Source: Prosapia bicincta
Lineage: Eukaryota; Arthropoda; Insecta; Hemiptera; Cercopidae
NCBI GenBank assembly: GCA_036971475.1
Contig: JBAIZL010000001.1
Location: 136,271,692-136,335,691 of the forward strand
Direction: 5' to 3'
Length of the DNA stretch: 64,000 nucleotides
The notes under the pieces are model-generated. The model saw only the letters and a list, made by a program, of their open reading frames with translations, was not told the origin of the DNA and ran no database searches. The translations under genes were made by a program, and so were the position numbers. This document shows positions 1 through 11,149 of the stretch, one piece after another. Each line of letters begins with the position of its first letter. Position 1 is the stretch's first letter.

Positions 1-215
1 AGGGGAGAACAAGGGCTTTGTGCGACCTGTTTTGGGCACTCAGCCAGTATAACGGTTATAGAAAACTAAGTATAGACAAGATAATAACAGAACTAAGAAA
101 AGCAAATAATATTACCAAGTACACGATATTTGGGGATCCTGCGCAAAACAATAGTTTTCTCTTAAAACTTTAGTTAAAGAATAGAGTAACAATAGAGCTA
201 AATTAAAATTGTTTT

Positions 216-244
216 TGTGTATGTGTATGTGTGTGTGTGTGTGT

Positions 245-328
<84 letters not shown>

Positions 329-373
329 GTGTGTGTGTATGTGTATGTGTTTGTGTGTGTGTGTGTGTGTGTG

Positions 374-419
<46 letters not shown>

Positions 420-426
420 GTGTGTA

Positions 427-464
<38 letters not shown>

Positions 465-468
465 TGTG

Positions 469-553
<85 letters not shown>

Positions 554-559
554 GTGTGT
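216..559. repeat. (TG)n microsatellite
   Basis: About 340 bp of TG dinucleotides with scattered TATG, TTTG and CG interruptions. Open frames across it read as Cys-Val or His-Thr strings and are composition artefacts. The B counterpart (45,727-45,950) is shorter and has a different interruption pattern with repeated TATGTGAG blocks. Confidence 0.97.
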
Positions 560-1776
560 CTGAGCGCGCGTCTAAATAAAAGTAAAACACAGAAAGATGC
601 AAATAATATGAACATTTCAATCACAAGAGAAAAAAGTTTTTAAGAAATCCAGCTTTGTTGCAAGCATTTGTATACGGTACCAAAGTGACAGGCCTAACAA
701 AATACAGGTTTCAGAAAAAAAAATACTACTAAAAATCGAACGACTTTTATTAAGTATTTAGTTATTTAAAAAAATTTAAATAAAACTGCTTAGTTATAAG
801 TAATGGAAAATAATTCGTTAGGCCATTGTGATCAACAAGTGAAGTAGAAAAGCAAAAGCATAGAATCAGAGACAAATTTATGTCTAGTTATTGTCGGAAG
901 AGCGGGGTTATTTTGGCAAATCGCCAGAGAATTTCATCTGACTAAAACCTCTGTTAGCTTAGGCAGAGACAAGGCGGCTTTAATATTCCTGATGGCACTC
1001 ACAATGACGGCTTCAGATGTCGGATTGTCAAACTACAAAGCAGAGACAGTCGGACAGAACCTATTTGCTATTCGATATTGGGAAACTACCTAGGGTATAA
1101 GGTATCGATTTTCATGCCCTCGAGATTCGTCCGGATTACGAGTTCTAATAGTATAATTTAAGCAACACTTATGAATAAGAATAATATTATAAGGATATGA
1201 TAATAACATAAATGCCTTTTTTTAAATAATTATTTATTCAAATTTAATATAACAGTAATATTTTTTTATAAATGCCTTCACTCCAAACCGTCCCCGAATC
1301 TTGGCTTAATTTACCAATGGCATGTTTTTGAACAAATACAAATCTGCAAAGATTTGTACAACAGAGGGACTTAGTGCACTTAGAATAATAACTTAGAACA
1401 ATATGTCCAGAAATTAATAATTTTACATATTTGTATAGATGTGAATTTGACAATAAATAAATCAAATAAGTCTCCCAGAATAAAAACCTTGCATCCGTCT
1501 CAACTACATTTGTTTCACAAATTGGAAATGACCACTCCTCAATTCCAACATAAACCAAAACCCTTGTTCCCACACTCCTACACACAATAACTGTCTCATG
1601 ACATGCGCTTTTACTTTTAGTTTGCACTTCTCGTAATTTGGTATTTGTAAAGCGACTTAAACGCTAACGTAACCAACAAATATTTCTTGTCATATTTTTA
1701 AATTGATTATATATATTGATTTTTTTGAAATCTGTATGGATATTATCTATTCTTTAAAAAGAATTGATTATGAAAT
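560..1776. other. Non-coding spacer of block A
   Basis: Unique-looking AT-rich DNA shared only with B (45,953-47,280). A minus-strand frame of 127 codons (1,244-1,627) reappears in B, but there it starts later because the B copy carries the extra ~115 bp at 47,001-47,119. Its translation contains no domain I recognise, and at this level of identity an open frame in both copies is not evidence of coding. Confidence 0.6.
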
Positions 1777-1804
1777 TGTGTGTGTGTGGTGTGAGTGTGT
1801 GTGT

Positions 1805-1882
<78 letters not shown>

Positions 1883-1932
1883 TTGTGTATGTTCGTGTGT
1901 GCGTGCGCAAACGCGTGTGTGTGTATGCGTGT
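1777..1932. repeat. (TG)n microsatellite
   Basis: TG repeat with a GTGAGTG start and a degenerate CG-containing tail. The B counterpart at 47,283-47,413 is interrupted by a (GA)n patch near 47,323-47,333. Confidence 0.96.
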
Positions 1933-2785
1933 TTTCCATATATAGCTTTACTCACACCAAGTACTGAAATAATATATACATGACAACACAATTTCTTTTA
2001 GTTTGAGAGGTTTTTGATTATTTGTTATTAGTAAGCAACAAATTTAACTTGTTTACCTATATATTTAAAAGTGATTGAATTGATTGTTTATTTAAAATCT
2101 GTATGGATAATTTCCACACTTTAAAAAAAATTATTTTTTTTTGAGAGTATGTGCGTGCACGTAAAATTCCCAAATCCGAAGGAACGTCTGCTAAAATATG
2201 TATTGCCGTTAGGTTTATCCCGACGCCGTGTTTATTCAAGAAGATAACTGGTTAAACACTGCTGAGTAATTAGACGGCCGGACTCCAGTGATAACGATCC
2301 ATGTTATTATAACATTTTGTAGATAATAAAATAATTTTTATCTCTACAGAAGTCTGGAACTACTAATTTACGCACGAAAAATAAAATAAATATTGCGTAA
2401 AATTATAAATAAATGAATGCATCAATTGGATTTAGCTAGTCTTTAAATAAATGGAGAGAAGGTTATTTGTGGTATCATGGCGGATTAACGAGGTAAATAA
2501 CAGGAATAAGTTGTAGAAAAACTGTAACATGTGAATAAGCTTCGAAAAGCGATACTTTAAGGTTTTACGATCTTTGCTGGGATATCTCTCAATATACAAG
2601 TTAGGCCAGTAGCCGTCTAGAGGATGGGGCTATGGAGGAAAAAACGTTCCTCCAACTAGAAATAAAGAGAGAGAGATATTAGTGGGCGGAACTAGTTAAT
2701 CCAGCCACTTGAAACAGAAAATAATAAATCTTGCTTTAGCACAGACTTATATTCTCCACATATTTCACCTCGTTATCCAAACTCC

Positions 2786-2960
2786 TTTTGTTCCGAAACT
2801 TGCTAACTAGCAGAGAGCATTTGTCTGTGGACATTGTGACGTAGAGAGACAATGCTTTCCCGGGAGCTGAGATTACTTGCTTCGCTCCAGATGCTTTATT
2901 GTTCAGAGCGTGCAGGGGTGGCTGTATTTAAGGGATGATTGGCAAAAGCTATTAACTGAC
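2786..2960. other. Conserved island in module M1
   Basis: This stretch (Eco-style landmarks: CCCGGGA at its centre, then GGGGTGGCTGTATTTA) is nearly unchanged in the diverged copy at 12,018-12,195 and in B (48,257-48,430 and 57,620-57,797). Sequence on either side has many substitutions and indels between the same copies. It has no open frame of note. It could be a regulatory element, a non-coding RNA segment, or a local gene-conversion tract. Confidence 0.5.
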
Positions 2961-3094
2961 GATATTTTACTTACTTAAATAAATTTTTGTATAAAACCTA
3001 AAGTGTAAGCAAAGTTTATAGATATACCAGTGTATGACATCTACAATACTCTGATAATTACTTTATGTTGTTAATGCGTTGGTTAGTGTGTGTA

Positions 3095-3346
3095 TTACCA
3101 AACCACAAAGAAGATAATAGGGGTGTTAAAATAGATATTACTGAGAAAGAGAAAAGGAGGTAAGAAAATGTAATAGTAGATAACATAATTTGGAAAGGAT
3201 TGCTTTCTCCTGGCAAACATTTTTTCTACTTTCGTAGGTGTTTTCTTCTTACACTCCCTTACAGCAATAAGGACGAATATGTGGAAATACAATAATATAC
3301 GATAAGGAAGGGACCCCCCCCCCCGGTAATGGAGATAGGGTGTCAT
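3095..3346 (-). other. Small unrecognised ORF kept open in diverged module copies
   Basis: An 83-codon frame starting at ATG 3,346. It reads a short YLHYRG motif, a hydrophobic stretch, a basic middle (KKKTPT...ARRKQS) and a strongly hydrophobic, aromatic-rich C-terminus that could span a membrane. The same frame is open in B (48,568-48,816) and in the older paralogues at 12,299-12,619 and 57,904-58,224, where YLHYRG, the PTP/PTK and RxKQSxP positions and the hydrophobic tail still align. Between copies the indels sum to multiples of three. I recognise no family. Chance retention is quite possible, because the frame is short and AT-rich, so this is a candidate rather than a gene. Confidence 0.2.
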
Positions 3347-4468
3347 TATTGGCTTCGCATGTTGAGCTCTAAACTGGAATACAAATGCAAAATTTAATTA
3401 TAGCTAGAAGGATTTAATTACACGCAGACGGAAACATACTAAAAATATCAAAAAAATGAAAACTGAATAAGCTACTTCATATACACAGCAGGAAAGTATC
3501 CTGGTTTAATACCTAATTAGATATATACGTGTACTTACCTATATCCCTTACGTGCTTCGTGTAGGTAATATGCAGCCGAAGGATAAACTGAAGTTATCAG
3601 GATAGTGGTGTAGAAAGAAAACAGAATAATATAGAAAACTAATAATATAAAACAAAAACGGCAACAAAATGCAAACATATTGAAAGAAATTAAAGGCTAC
3701 GAAACATTCTATTTGTAGAAACGTTTTCGATTGGAAATATAATCCAGTTTTACCCGTTCTTCGTAACAACTAAGGCGTCCGACGGCCATGATTAAGATTT
3801 ACTGGTCATTTTTTTACCCAATAATAAATCGCTTTTAAAATAACACTAATCAACATAAGCGTACCTCCTCATATTGCACAAGATATAACCTTATTACGTC
3901 ATTCCACCCCTTCTACTTGCCACTAACCAACAATATTATCACGAGTGCTCTAATGAAATACCAAAATCACAGAGTGTTATGAATGCGGGCCGAATCTCAC
4001 GGAATGTTGTCTGTTCAACTGGCTTCCCATTCTGAATGCCGCTGATTAATTGAATCGCACTGACGTCACCGTACTAAATGCGCATTGTGTCAGGGAAGTT
4101 GGTCAAATACTCGACTTTTGATTGTTTAATCCATTTCATTGTATGAAAACTGATTATAAATAATTTTATTCCTTTTATATATGAGCTGTGCATATTGAAT
4201 CAATTTTCGATTCTTTTGGCTTACGACTGTGAGGGGCGACAACAGATTCAGTACACTTATAGTAACGATAAAATAAACTTTGATCTCTATTATTGGTATT
4301 TAGTAATTATCTGTCTGCATCTATGTGTTCTCCACGTATCCTCATAGTTGTAGATTAGAGATGTAGCAATCTGTGACAACTCTCCTGGGGAAATTGTCTC
4401 TCAAGGACATTATATGGTTAGTATGTTAGGTGACTACTAGCTCTGCAGTTGTATTAACCTTAATACTT

Positions 4469-4478
4469 TATATAAATA
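4469..4478 (+). promoter_or_regulatory. TATA-like box conserved in five module copies
   Basis: TATATAAATA followed by (A/G)GCACAAACC or close variants is kept at this position in all copies: B 49,961-49,970, C 59,042-59,051, the diverged copy 13,663-13,672 and the still older E copy 30,146-30,155. In E much of the flanking sequence has changed. This fits a core promoter but does not prove one; no transcript start or downstream gene is visible. Confidence 0.3.
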
Positions 4479-5162
4479 AGCACAAACCAGCAAAAACGTA
4501 ATTTTGTGTTTATCTGTGACACGTATCTAGCCCTAGAGCATCCTCGTAAAAGAAACGCGTTATGAAAGTAATGCAATGCTTGGAATAATTACTTATGCCA
4601 ACTTTATCGTCCATAAAATATTTACAATAAATAATACTACGAACAGAAAAAATAGTCGGTGGGAATTAATAGCTTGGCACTTTTTTAATAAAACTTTGGT
4701 AGGTTTTGTTACAATTCAGAACAAGTTGCCATCTTGTCTCGCCACGAAATCAAAATCAAGGATTTCTCAAAGTGTATTCGATTTTTAAAATTATCCACTA
4801 CAAATGATTATTGCTATGGTAGAATGTTTAAATTGAATTCAAAAGGAAAACCAAAGGGATAGACACGATAAAATATTATAAAAGTAAAAAAGCGAATTTC
4901 CTTTGGAATAAATACTAACATCAACAAAATTTTAAATTATGCATTCCTTCCTTTTAATATTTATCAAATACCCTTGAGAATGGTTTTCCATGGTATCCCC
5001 CTTTGCATAATTGGTTCAATAATTTACTTACGTTTAGTCTAAATGTTTATCATCACTTAAGTGACTATTGACGTGTACAGATACCGAATGTAAAGTATAA
5101 TTTGTTAACTTTTTTCCAGGAAGAGCGCAATGAAAACAATAAATAAATAAACATTTATATAC

Positions 5163-5166
<4 letters not shown>

Positions 5167-5249
<83 letters not shown>

Positions 5250-5260
5250 CGTGTGTGTGT
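5167..5260. repeat. (TA)n(TG)n compound microsatellite
   Basis: About 60 bp of TA then about 34 bp of TG. B (50,646-50,711) and C (59,757-59,870) have the same compound repeat with different lengths; C has GCAT interruptions. Confidence 0.97.
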
Positions 5261-5929
5261 ATTTATATTTAAAAACCTAATCTCAACCAGAGTCATAACA
5301 AGGTACCGTTCATTAAACGTTTGTGTAAGAAATATAATAAGGAAGAGTAGATAAACCTAATGAAAGTTGTAGATTGAGATCCTCCTACTAGGATAAGTTA
5401 CAAGATCTTGGTAAGTTATGCAACTATGAAATAGGTCTCCTCTCGGATGGAACATATGTTTATTTCCTACTCGGTGAATCAGGCTTTACATACAGTTAAA
5501 TTTTCCATTACGTTAAATAATTTATTTAAAAATTTAACTACATAAGAAACCAAAATTAAAATATATGATGATAACAAGTGATGAACATATTTATATAAGT
5601 CCTATCTCAATTGTATGTTTACGATACTTTGTTGCTTACTATAGCTCCCGATGAGCTTATTATATTCATTACACTCTAGGATGCGACCATGGACTTAAGC
5701 TTCTACTATTTTCAAATATGTAAAACATTGTTTATGTTGAAACGAGAAATTTCCATTAGCACAACATATATACCATTTTCTTGCCTGAATATAGATAGTC
5801 TACAAGTTTTATTATACTAACGTGTAGGAAACATTTTATAAAGTCCTATGTCCATTTCTTTGGCGCCTAATATACCTAAAAACAACCTTACGTTATTACA
5901 ATGCTCTTAGTTTCAGTATAAAAGGCCTA

Positions 5930-6730
5930 CGCGTGCTACTCTTCCACGCTCTGAGCAAATAATTGCAGTAGGGGTAAACTTATAAAACACATTTTCTCTC
6001 CGCAGTACAACTTTCCAAACTAAACACAGCAAAGTGTACAAATTGAGTTCCAGTTACTTCGAGACAATACTTGGTTATTTCTCATTGTTAAAGTCTCTAG
6101 ATAAAGTCGAGAAGGTATTTATTAACTTTGTGTGCAAACAAAGGAATATCAGTCCCTTACTTCTAATTAGTTCAGCCAAGTGTGTCTTACACTGCGAAGG
6201 GAGGTTGTGTAAGTTCCTCAAAATTATAAGTGGTGACTTTTGCGAATATTTTACTGAGGTACTGAATCCAATGCATTGAGAAACATTATTTCGAAACAAG
6301 TCCTGCATAGCATAATCCACCTGCTTGTACGTTATATTAAAAGATTACATGTTTCAGCAAACGTTTTAGAAATAATTAAAATTTACTCTTTCTCTCGGTT
6401 TTCCCACTCGGCCTCTCTCCATGTATATATGAACTGGTATAGTTCAGGAAGATTAAAGTGTTTTGTTTCAAACTCTGCCCTCCTCAATACATGGTAGGAA
6501 TCCAGATAAAAAAACTCCCGTTCGTGGCTTTAATTAATTAAACTCAGGTTGCCTAGCTTCCGGTAAATGCGTTTTCTTGCCAAGGTCTGTTAATGGAATG
6601 AAAGTAATTAGGCCGACAGCACATTGTGATGCGACGAAATCAATCTCGCAGACATGTCTACAAGAAACCTTGTCGGGAAACTTTGTTAACTAAGTTTAGG
6701 GCCGCTTCCACGGGAGCTACTCCTAGCTCT
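5930..6730 (+). repeat. Segment dispersed in both orientations
   Basis: Direct near-identical copies lie at 51,400-52,180 and 60,540-61,330. Diverged inverted copies lie at 15,088-15,345 (matching 5,930-6,200), 25,640-25,915 (matching 6,470-6,730) and 32,055-32,885 (matching the whole segment). A pyrimidine tract ending in CAG near 5,992-6,006 resembles a splice acceptor, and TATAAAAGG near 5,921 resembles a TATA box. The latter is TATAATAGG in B and C, so it is not strictly conserved. Confidence 0.75.
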
Positions 6731-8043
6731 ACATATGTCCGCATGGATACGAAAAACTTTTCATGGGACATGGGCTAATATACTATTAACAATGTCTTTT
6801 TTTTAAATACAAAATAATTTCTTTTAAAAAGCACGGATTTCACAAGTTTGGGCCCTAAATGCTTTTATAAAACTAGAATTTATGTACTAACTAAGCAAGG
6901 CCTTTGAACGAATGAATTGAATGCATACATTCAGACTGTCACAGCTGAATTTCCGTTACACGCATAAATTCTATTTCTTCTGCCATCCAATATTCCTTGA
7001 CGCCATTGTAGAAAGACACTCGCTGCAAGACCTCGAGGCCACCTAAACCCATCCTCTTCTGACCGATTGATGCTAGTTCGAGCTATATCTATATATATTT
7101 ATTTTCCTTTAAAGGACTAGTTTTTATGTAGAATTAATATTCAACGTCTCGTCACCCCTCGAGGGTGATTTGACGCTATACGGGTTCCAAATTAACATTT
7201 GTTGAGCACATTTTGTTTTGTTTTTAAAAACGCCTATATTAAGGTAAGTACCTGAAGCTTATATTTCAGGTAAGTACCAAATGGAAATTCAAATCAAAAT
7301 GTCTTTACATTCCAGCCAAGATAAACAAGGGACCCAATACCTCTTTCATCAAGAACCTGTTTAATATGTCTTTTATTCATTTAAATCAAAATTGAATCAA
7401 GAATCCCAACGAATGTGACCGCCAGACTGGATGCCTGCAATGTCTTACTCCTGTACCTTTTCATGTAAAGCCCAAGTGCAACCGATAAAGGGATTTCTAC
7501 AAGTGGAGGCTTTGAAGTGTTTTCTGTTCGACGATTTTTTCATATTTTGTCATAAATTCAGTTCCAGGAATAAATTAAATCGGGGTTAACTTTAAAAATG
7601 ATTTTACTAATTGTATTGATTTTATTAATTTACTATTATAATTTACTAGTTGGGAAATAATTAAATTTATTATTTTTTTACACAGGATTAATTCAATAAA
7701 AATTACTCTTTTGGCTGTTGTTGGAAACTGAATTTAATAATAAAAAAATTTGTAACTGAAATAAATTCTTAAATAATAAAATTCTGAAATAAAATCTTAA
7801 AGTCCTTAGCTAACAAAACATAAATTAAATTTTTCCTTAAATAAACTAAAATTATTTTGATATTTATTGCAGGGAGGTTGGCTATGTTTATTTCAATTAT
7901 TATAAATTTCAAATTTAATTTATGATCTTATTTTGTGCTAGCAGTTAAATGACATTCAATAAATTTACATATTGTATTATTTAAAAAAAATTGTTACTAA
8001 CTCTATTACCACAGAAACCAACCATTGATTTACAAGCTCATGA

Positions 8044-8045
<2 letters not shown>

Positions 8046-8137
<92 letters not shown>
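8046..8137. repeat. (TA)n microsatellite
   Basis: TA repeat with a TGTGTG interruption. The B copy (53,507-53,565) is pure TA, and the C copy (62,676-62,725) changes from TA to GA. Confidence 0.96.
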
Positions 8138-8139
<2 letters not shown>

Positions 8140-9218
8140 AAATATTTTAATTACAACTAAATTTCAAAGTTTATGACTCATTCAGAAATACTAAATAATT
8201 TGTGATTGATCTTGTTTAATAATTTCTGGTTGAGAAATTATTTATATTTTTCTACAAATTAAATATTGATAAATATTTTTTCCCAGTTTATTTAACTAAT
8301 GGTTTTAACAAACTTTACTGCATTTCTTTAGATATTATTAATGAATTTATTTTATAAATATGCCTAATCTTCTTTCTATCTTTTTCCATATACTTTACTA
8401 TTTCTCTAATTGCAAACATTTGAACATTTTTACATAACCATTATTATAACTAAATAATTTTGTAATTACCAATTTTTTATTTAATTTTCAAGGAAATAAA
8501 GCCATTATTTATAATATTACAAATTTAAAGCATTTATTTGAATCTTTGAGTTTTTGGAACGTATTTCAAAATCAAATATTATTTTATTACTAAATTTGTA
8601 TAGAAATCATGACTTGCCCAATTCTCGCACTTTCGATGATACATCCCAAGGTCCAAGGAGATGACTTTATGCATCCAAACTGGTAGTTCTTCTCGTCTGG
8701 AATTTGGTTCCTCCAGGACGCAGGAACGGACAAATTCGGCGAAGCCAGTTTCTTGACAAATGAAAATTTAACCGTGATTTTTCATATTTCGAGATCTAGT
8801 TTTCACTAGACATAAATTAAGACATACTACATTATTTCCACACTCCGCGGCCTCGAGTTTATGCTCTAGAAATCCATTTTGGTAATTTTGCTAATTTAAC
8901 AGAAACTATGACCTTTCTGGTCAGTGGCCTAATTACGAGAGAGCGCATAAACGCTCAGCAACAGTTATCGTCTCTATTCCCCCACCCTCGATTTGCTTGT
9001 CTGACTTGGATTTTGCCGTTTTTTCTTGTCTTAACTGTTTATTTAAAATATTGTAAAAACCTGATTCTTACGTAGCACACAAAACACTCCCGAAGTCATG
9101 ATTTATGTACAACTACAATTTATTTTAGAATTATAGACTTAATGATCAATATTCATGGCTTGAAAATTTATTTAAAATAACCTTTAAAAATTGAGATTAT
9201 TTCAATTTTTTTATTGAA

Positions 9219-9262
9219 TTGAAACGGGACATTCTAACCCGTTTCAACACACACACACACTC
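9219..9262. repeat. Hairpin abutting a (CA)n tract
   Basis: A perfect 10 bp inverted repeat (TTGAAACGGG / CCCGTTTCAA) with a 9-base loop runs straight into (CA)n. In B (54,648-54,808) the same hairpin is followed by a much longer (CA)n with a CG patch. In C (63,793-63,873) it is followed by an interrupted (CA)n. In A the tract is only a few units long, and the following (TA)n and Penelope-like core are missing. Confidence 0.85.
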
Positions 9263-9368
9263 TTGTAATATTTGAGAGTCAACTTTCGAGAGCCTATTAT
9301 TTACCGTGCTTTCATTTTCCAGCTTTTTAGAATGTGTAAATATATATAAATACATATATTTATGTAGA

Positions 9369-9373
<5 letters not shown>

Positions 9374-9435
<62 letters not shown>
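9374..9435. repeat. (TA)n microsatellite
   Basis: About 62 bp of TA on the left of the foldback element. The B copy is about 26 bp (55,000-55,025). Confidence 0.95.
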
Positions 9436-9438
<3 letters not shown>

Positions 9439-9463
9439 AAATATATTTTGTTGTTTAATAATA

Positions 9464-9666
9464 AAAAACAACTATATTTATTCAAATACAAGAATTATTT
9501 ATTAATTTATATTCAAAGTTTTTCGCTGATAAAGAGTACCAACATCATCAGGAATGAATCTGATTATGATGTCTCATTCCTGATGATGTTGGTAGTGTTT
9601 ATCAACGAAAAACTTTAAATATAAATTGATAAATAATTCTAATATTTGAATAAATATAGTTGTTTT

Positions 9667-9667
<1 letters not shown>
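9464..9667. repeat. Foldback element with hammerhead-like cores
   Basis: Two 94 bp arms (9,464-9,557 and 9,574-9,667) are inverted repeats of each other at about 87 of 94 positions, around a 16-base loop. (TA)n tracts bound the element on both sides. On the plus strand the right arm has CTGATGA (9,580-9,586), a GTTG/CAAC stem (9,588-9,591 with 9,603-9,606) and GAAA (9,607-9,610), the core order of a hammerhead ribozyme. The left arm has the same order on the minus strand. I could not place the stem III and cleavage-site strand, so ribozyme activity is not claimed. The element recurs at 55,054-55,257 and is absent from the older E copy. Confidence 0.7.

Positions 9668-9668
<1 letters not shown>

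Positions 9669-9706
<38 letters not shown>
9669..9706. repeat. (TA)n microsatellite
   Basis: TA tract bounding the foldback on its right. The B copy is longer (55,276-55,331). Confidence 0.95.
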
Positions 9707-9709
<3 letters not shown>

Positions 9710-10732
9710 GAGGCCAAAAAACTATGAATTAAACATTCAATAAAAGTAAGCTCAGTTTACTGAGTCGTACTTCACCACTCACTAGGTAAAGAACAACTAC
9801 TAAACACTCCGTAACTGTTTCTGACAAACGCTTGTTGTTAACAAAACAAATAAATAAAAACTCTTTCATGATTGTGAAGAGCCGAGGGTAACTGTAATTC
9901 TGTGAGTTTGAAAACCTAATTCCATATTTACATTTCAGTTGAAAAAAGCCTGATTTGGTTTTACAGCTGAAACAGTGTTGTTGGCAGGTCCATTACAAAC
10001 GTTATTCCGGGACACCCACAAACGTTGCTCGTATCGCGAAAGGACGTCCTAATCGTCATGACGTCAGCCGCAGAATGTCACGATTGTTTGACGTGAAACT
10101 CTGTTTGTATGAAAACAAATGCGATTTATAATGAGAGATCGAAATCACAAGGAAAAAATCTCTATTCTGTTTACTGTAATACAAATCTGTGACATAAATA
10201 AATGTTACAGTGGGGTGTGTTAACAATCCTCAAATTCCTTTTTGCACATGAAAACTTGTAAAAAGTTTTTTTTTTAGAATATGCCCATGTATAAGGTTTT
10301 TAATACGCTATAGATACTATAGCGTTAAACATGTATATCCAAAAATACAACTGCAAAATGCAGTTGTGACTTTAATACCCAGTATCAAACCTTTAGGGAA
10401 ATTAGTTTGTGTTTCGAGTGTGCTTCTTGTAGGCATAATTTTAATTTTGGTAACTGGGATAAAAAGAGTGTGCGTTTCGATACAAACTGAAACATTTACC
10501 TAATATGAACCATGGCTAACCGCAGCACTAGATTCGGTCGTCGACGAGAAAAATGGCATTGTCACAACTAAGTATCAAGGTGCTACTTAATTCTGAATTC
10601 AGTCATTTCAAATACAGTTGAGGCTTATTATAATAAAAGAGTTTTATAGATTTCTGTAACTCTAATCATTACACATTACAAACATTTAAATTGTTTATAA
10701 CTTATTTTTATATGTTACAAATAAATAAATAT
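9707..10732 (+). repeat. Module M3
   Basis: Near-identical in B (55,332-56,366) and diverged in E (28,610-29,640). It holds two short perfect hairpins, ACGCTATAG/CTATAGCGT near 10,307-10,327 and ACAACTGCA/TGCAGTTGT near 10,349-10,369. B has lost pairing in the first; E has lost pairing in the second. No gene is recognised. Confidence 0.82.
10022..10110. promoter_or_regulatory. CRE-containing conserved block
   Basis: A relatively GC-rich stretch with a full CRE/ATF palindrome TGACGTCA (10,059-10,066), followed by GTTTGACGTGAA. Both motifs and the intervening bases are kept in B (55,691-55,698) and in the old E copy (28,935-28,942). CREB/ATF factors are known to bind TGACGTCA; use here is inference. 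Confidence 0.35.
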
Positions 10733-11121
<389 letters not shown>

Positions 11122-11149
11122 GCTTTAACTAAGGAATAGCATGAGGAAA

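Larger units (their letters stand above)
2150..5130 (+). repeat. Module M1 (younger form) of the internal 9 kb repeat
   Basis: This ~3 kb module is near-identical in B (47,640-50,615). From ~4,030 on it is near-identical in C (58,584-59,700). It is clearly related but diverged at 11,150-14,950, and partly at 29,690-31,500. Divergence among the older copies is uneven: islands at 2,786-2,960 and 4,430-4,620 are much better conserved than their surroundings. No protein-coding gene is recognisable. Confidence 0.88.
5261..9218. repeat. Module M2 of the recent duplication
   Basis: About 4 kb present in three near-identical copies: here, 50,712-54,647 and 59,871-63,790. The right half (7,550-8,600) is extremely AT-rich. 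The segment 5,930-6,730 is the one that recurs inverted elsewhere in the window. Short frames at 6,034-6,279 and 6,276-6,497 are broken or moved in the B and C copies, so I do not call them genes. Confidence 0.85.

Noticed and set aside
112..624. Long frames of His-Thr or Cys-Val repeats across (TG)n tracts (also 1,743-1,991, 10,918-11,139, 45,607-46,017, 54,649-54,954, 56,478-56,746)
   Set aside because: They are translations of dinucleotide microsatellites, open in several frames at once, with repeat length differing between duplicate copies.
1244..1627. 127-codon minus-strand frame shared with B
   Set aside because: Near-identical duplicates keep frames by descent. B carries an insertion at the N-terminal part, and no domain is recognisable.
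5918..6010. TATA box plus splice acceptor suggesting a host exon at 6,007
   Set aside because: The TATA motif is changed in B and C, no matching donor or conserved frame follows, and the frame after it is disrupted in the other copies.
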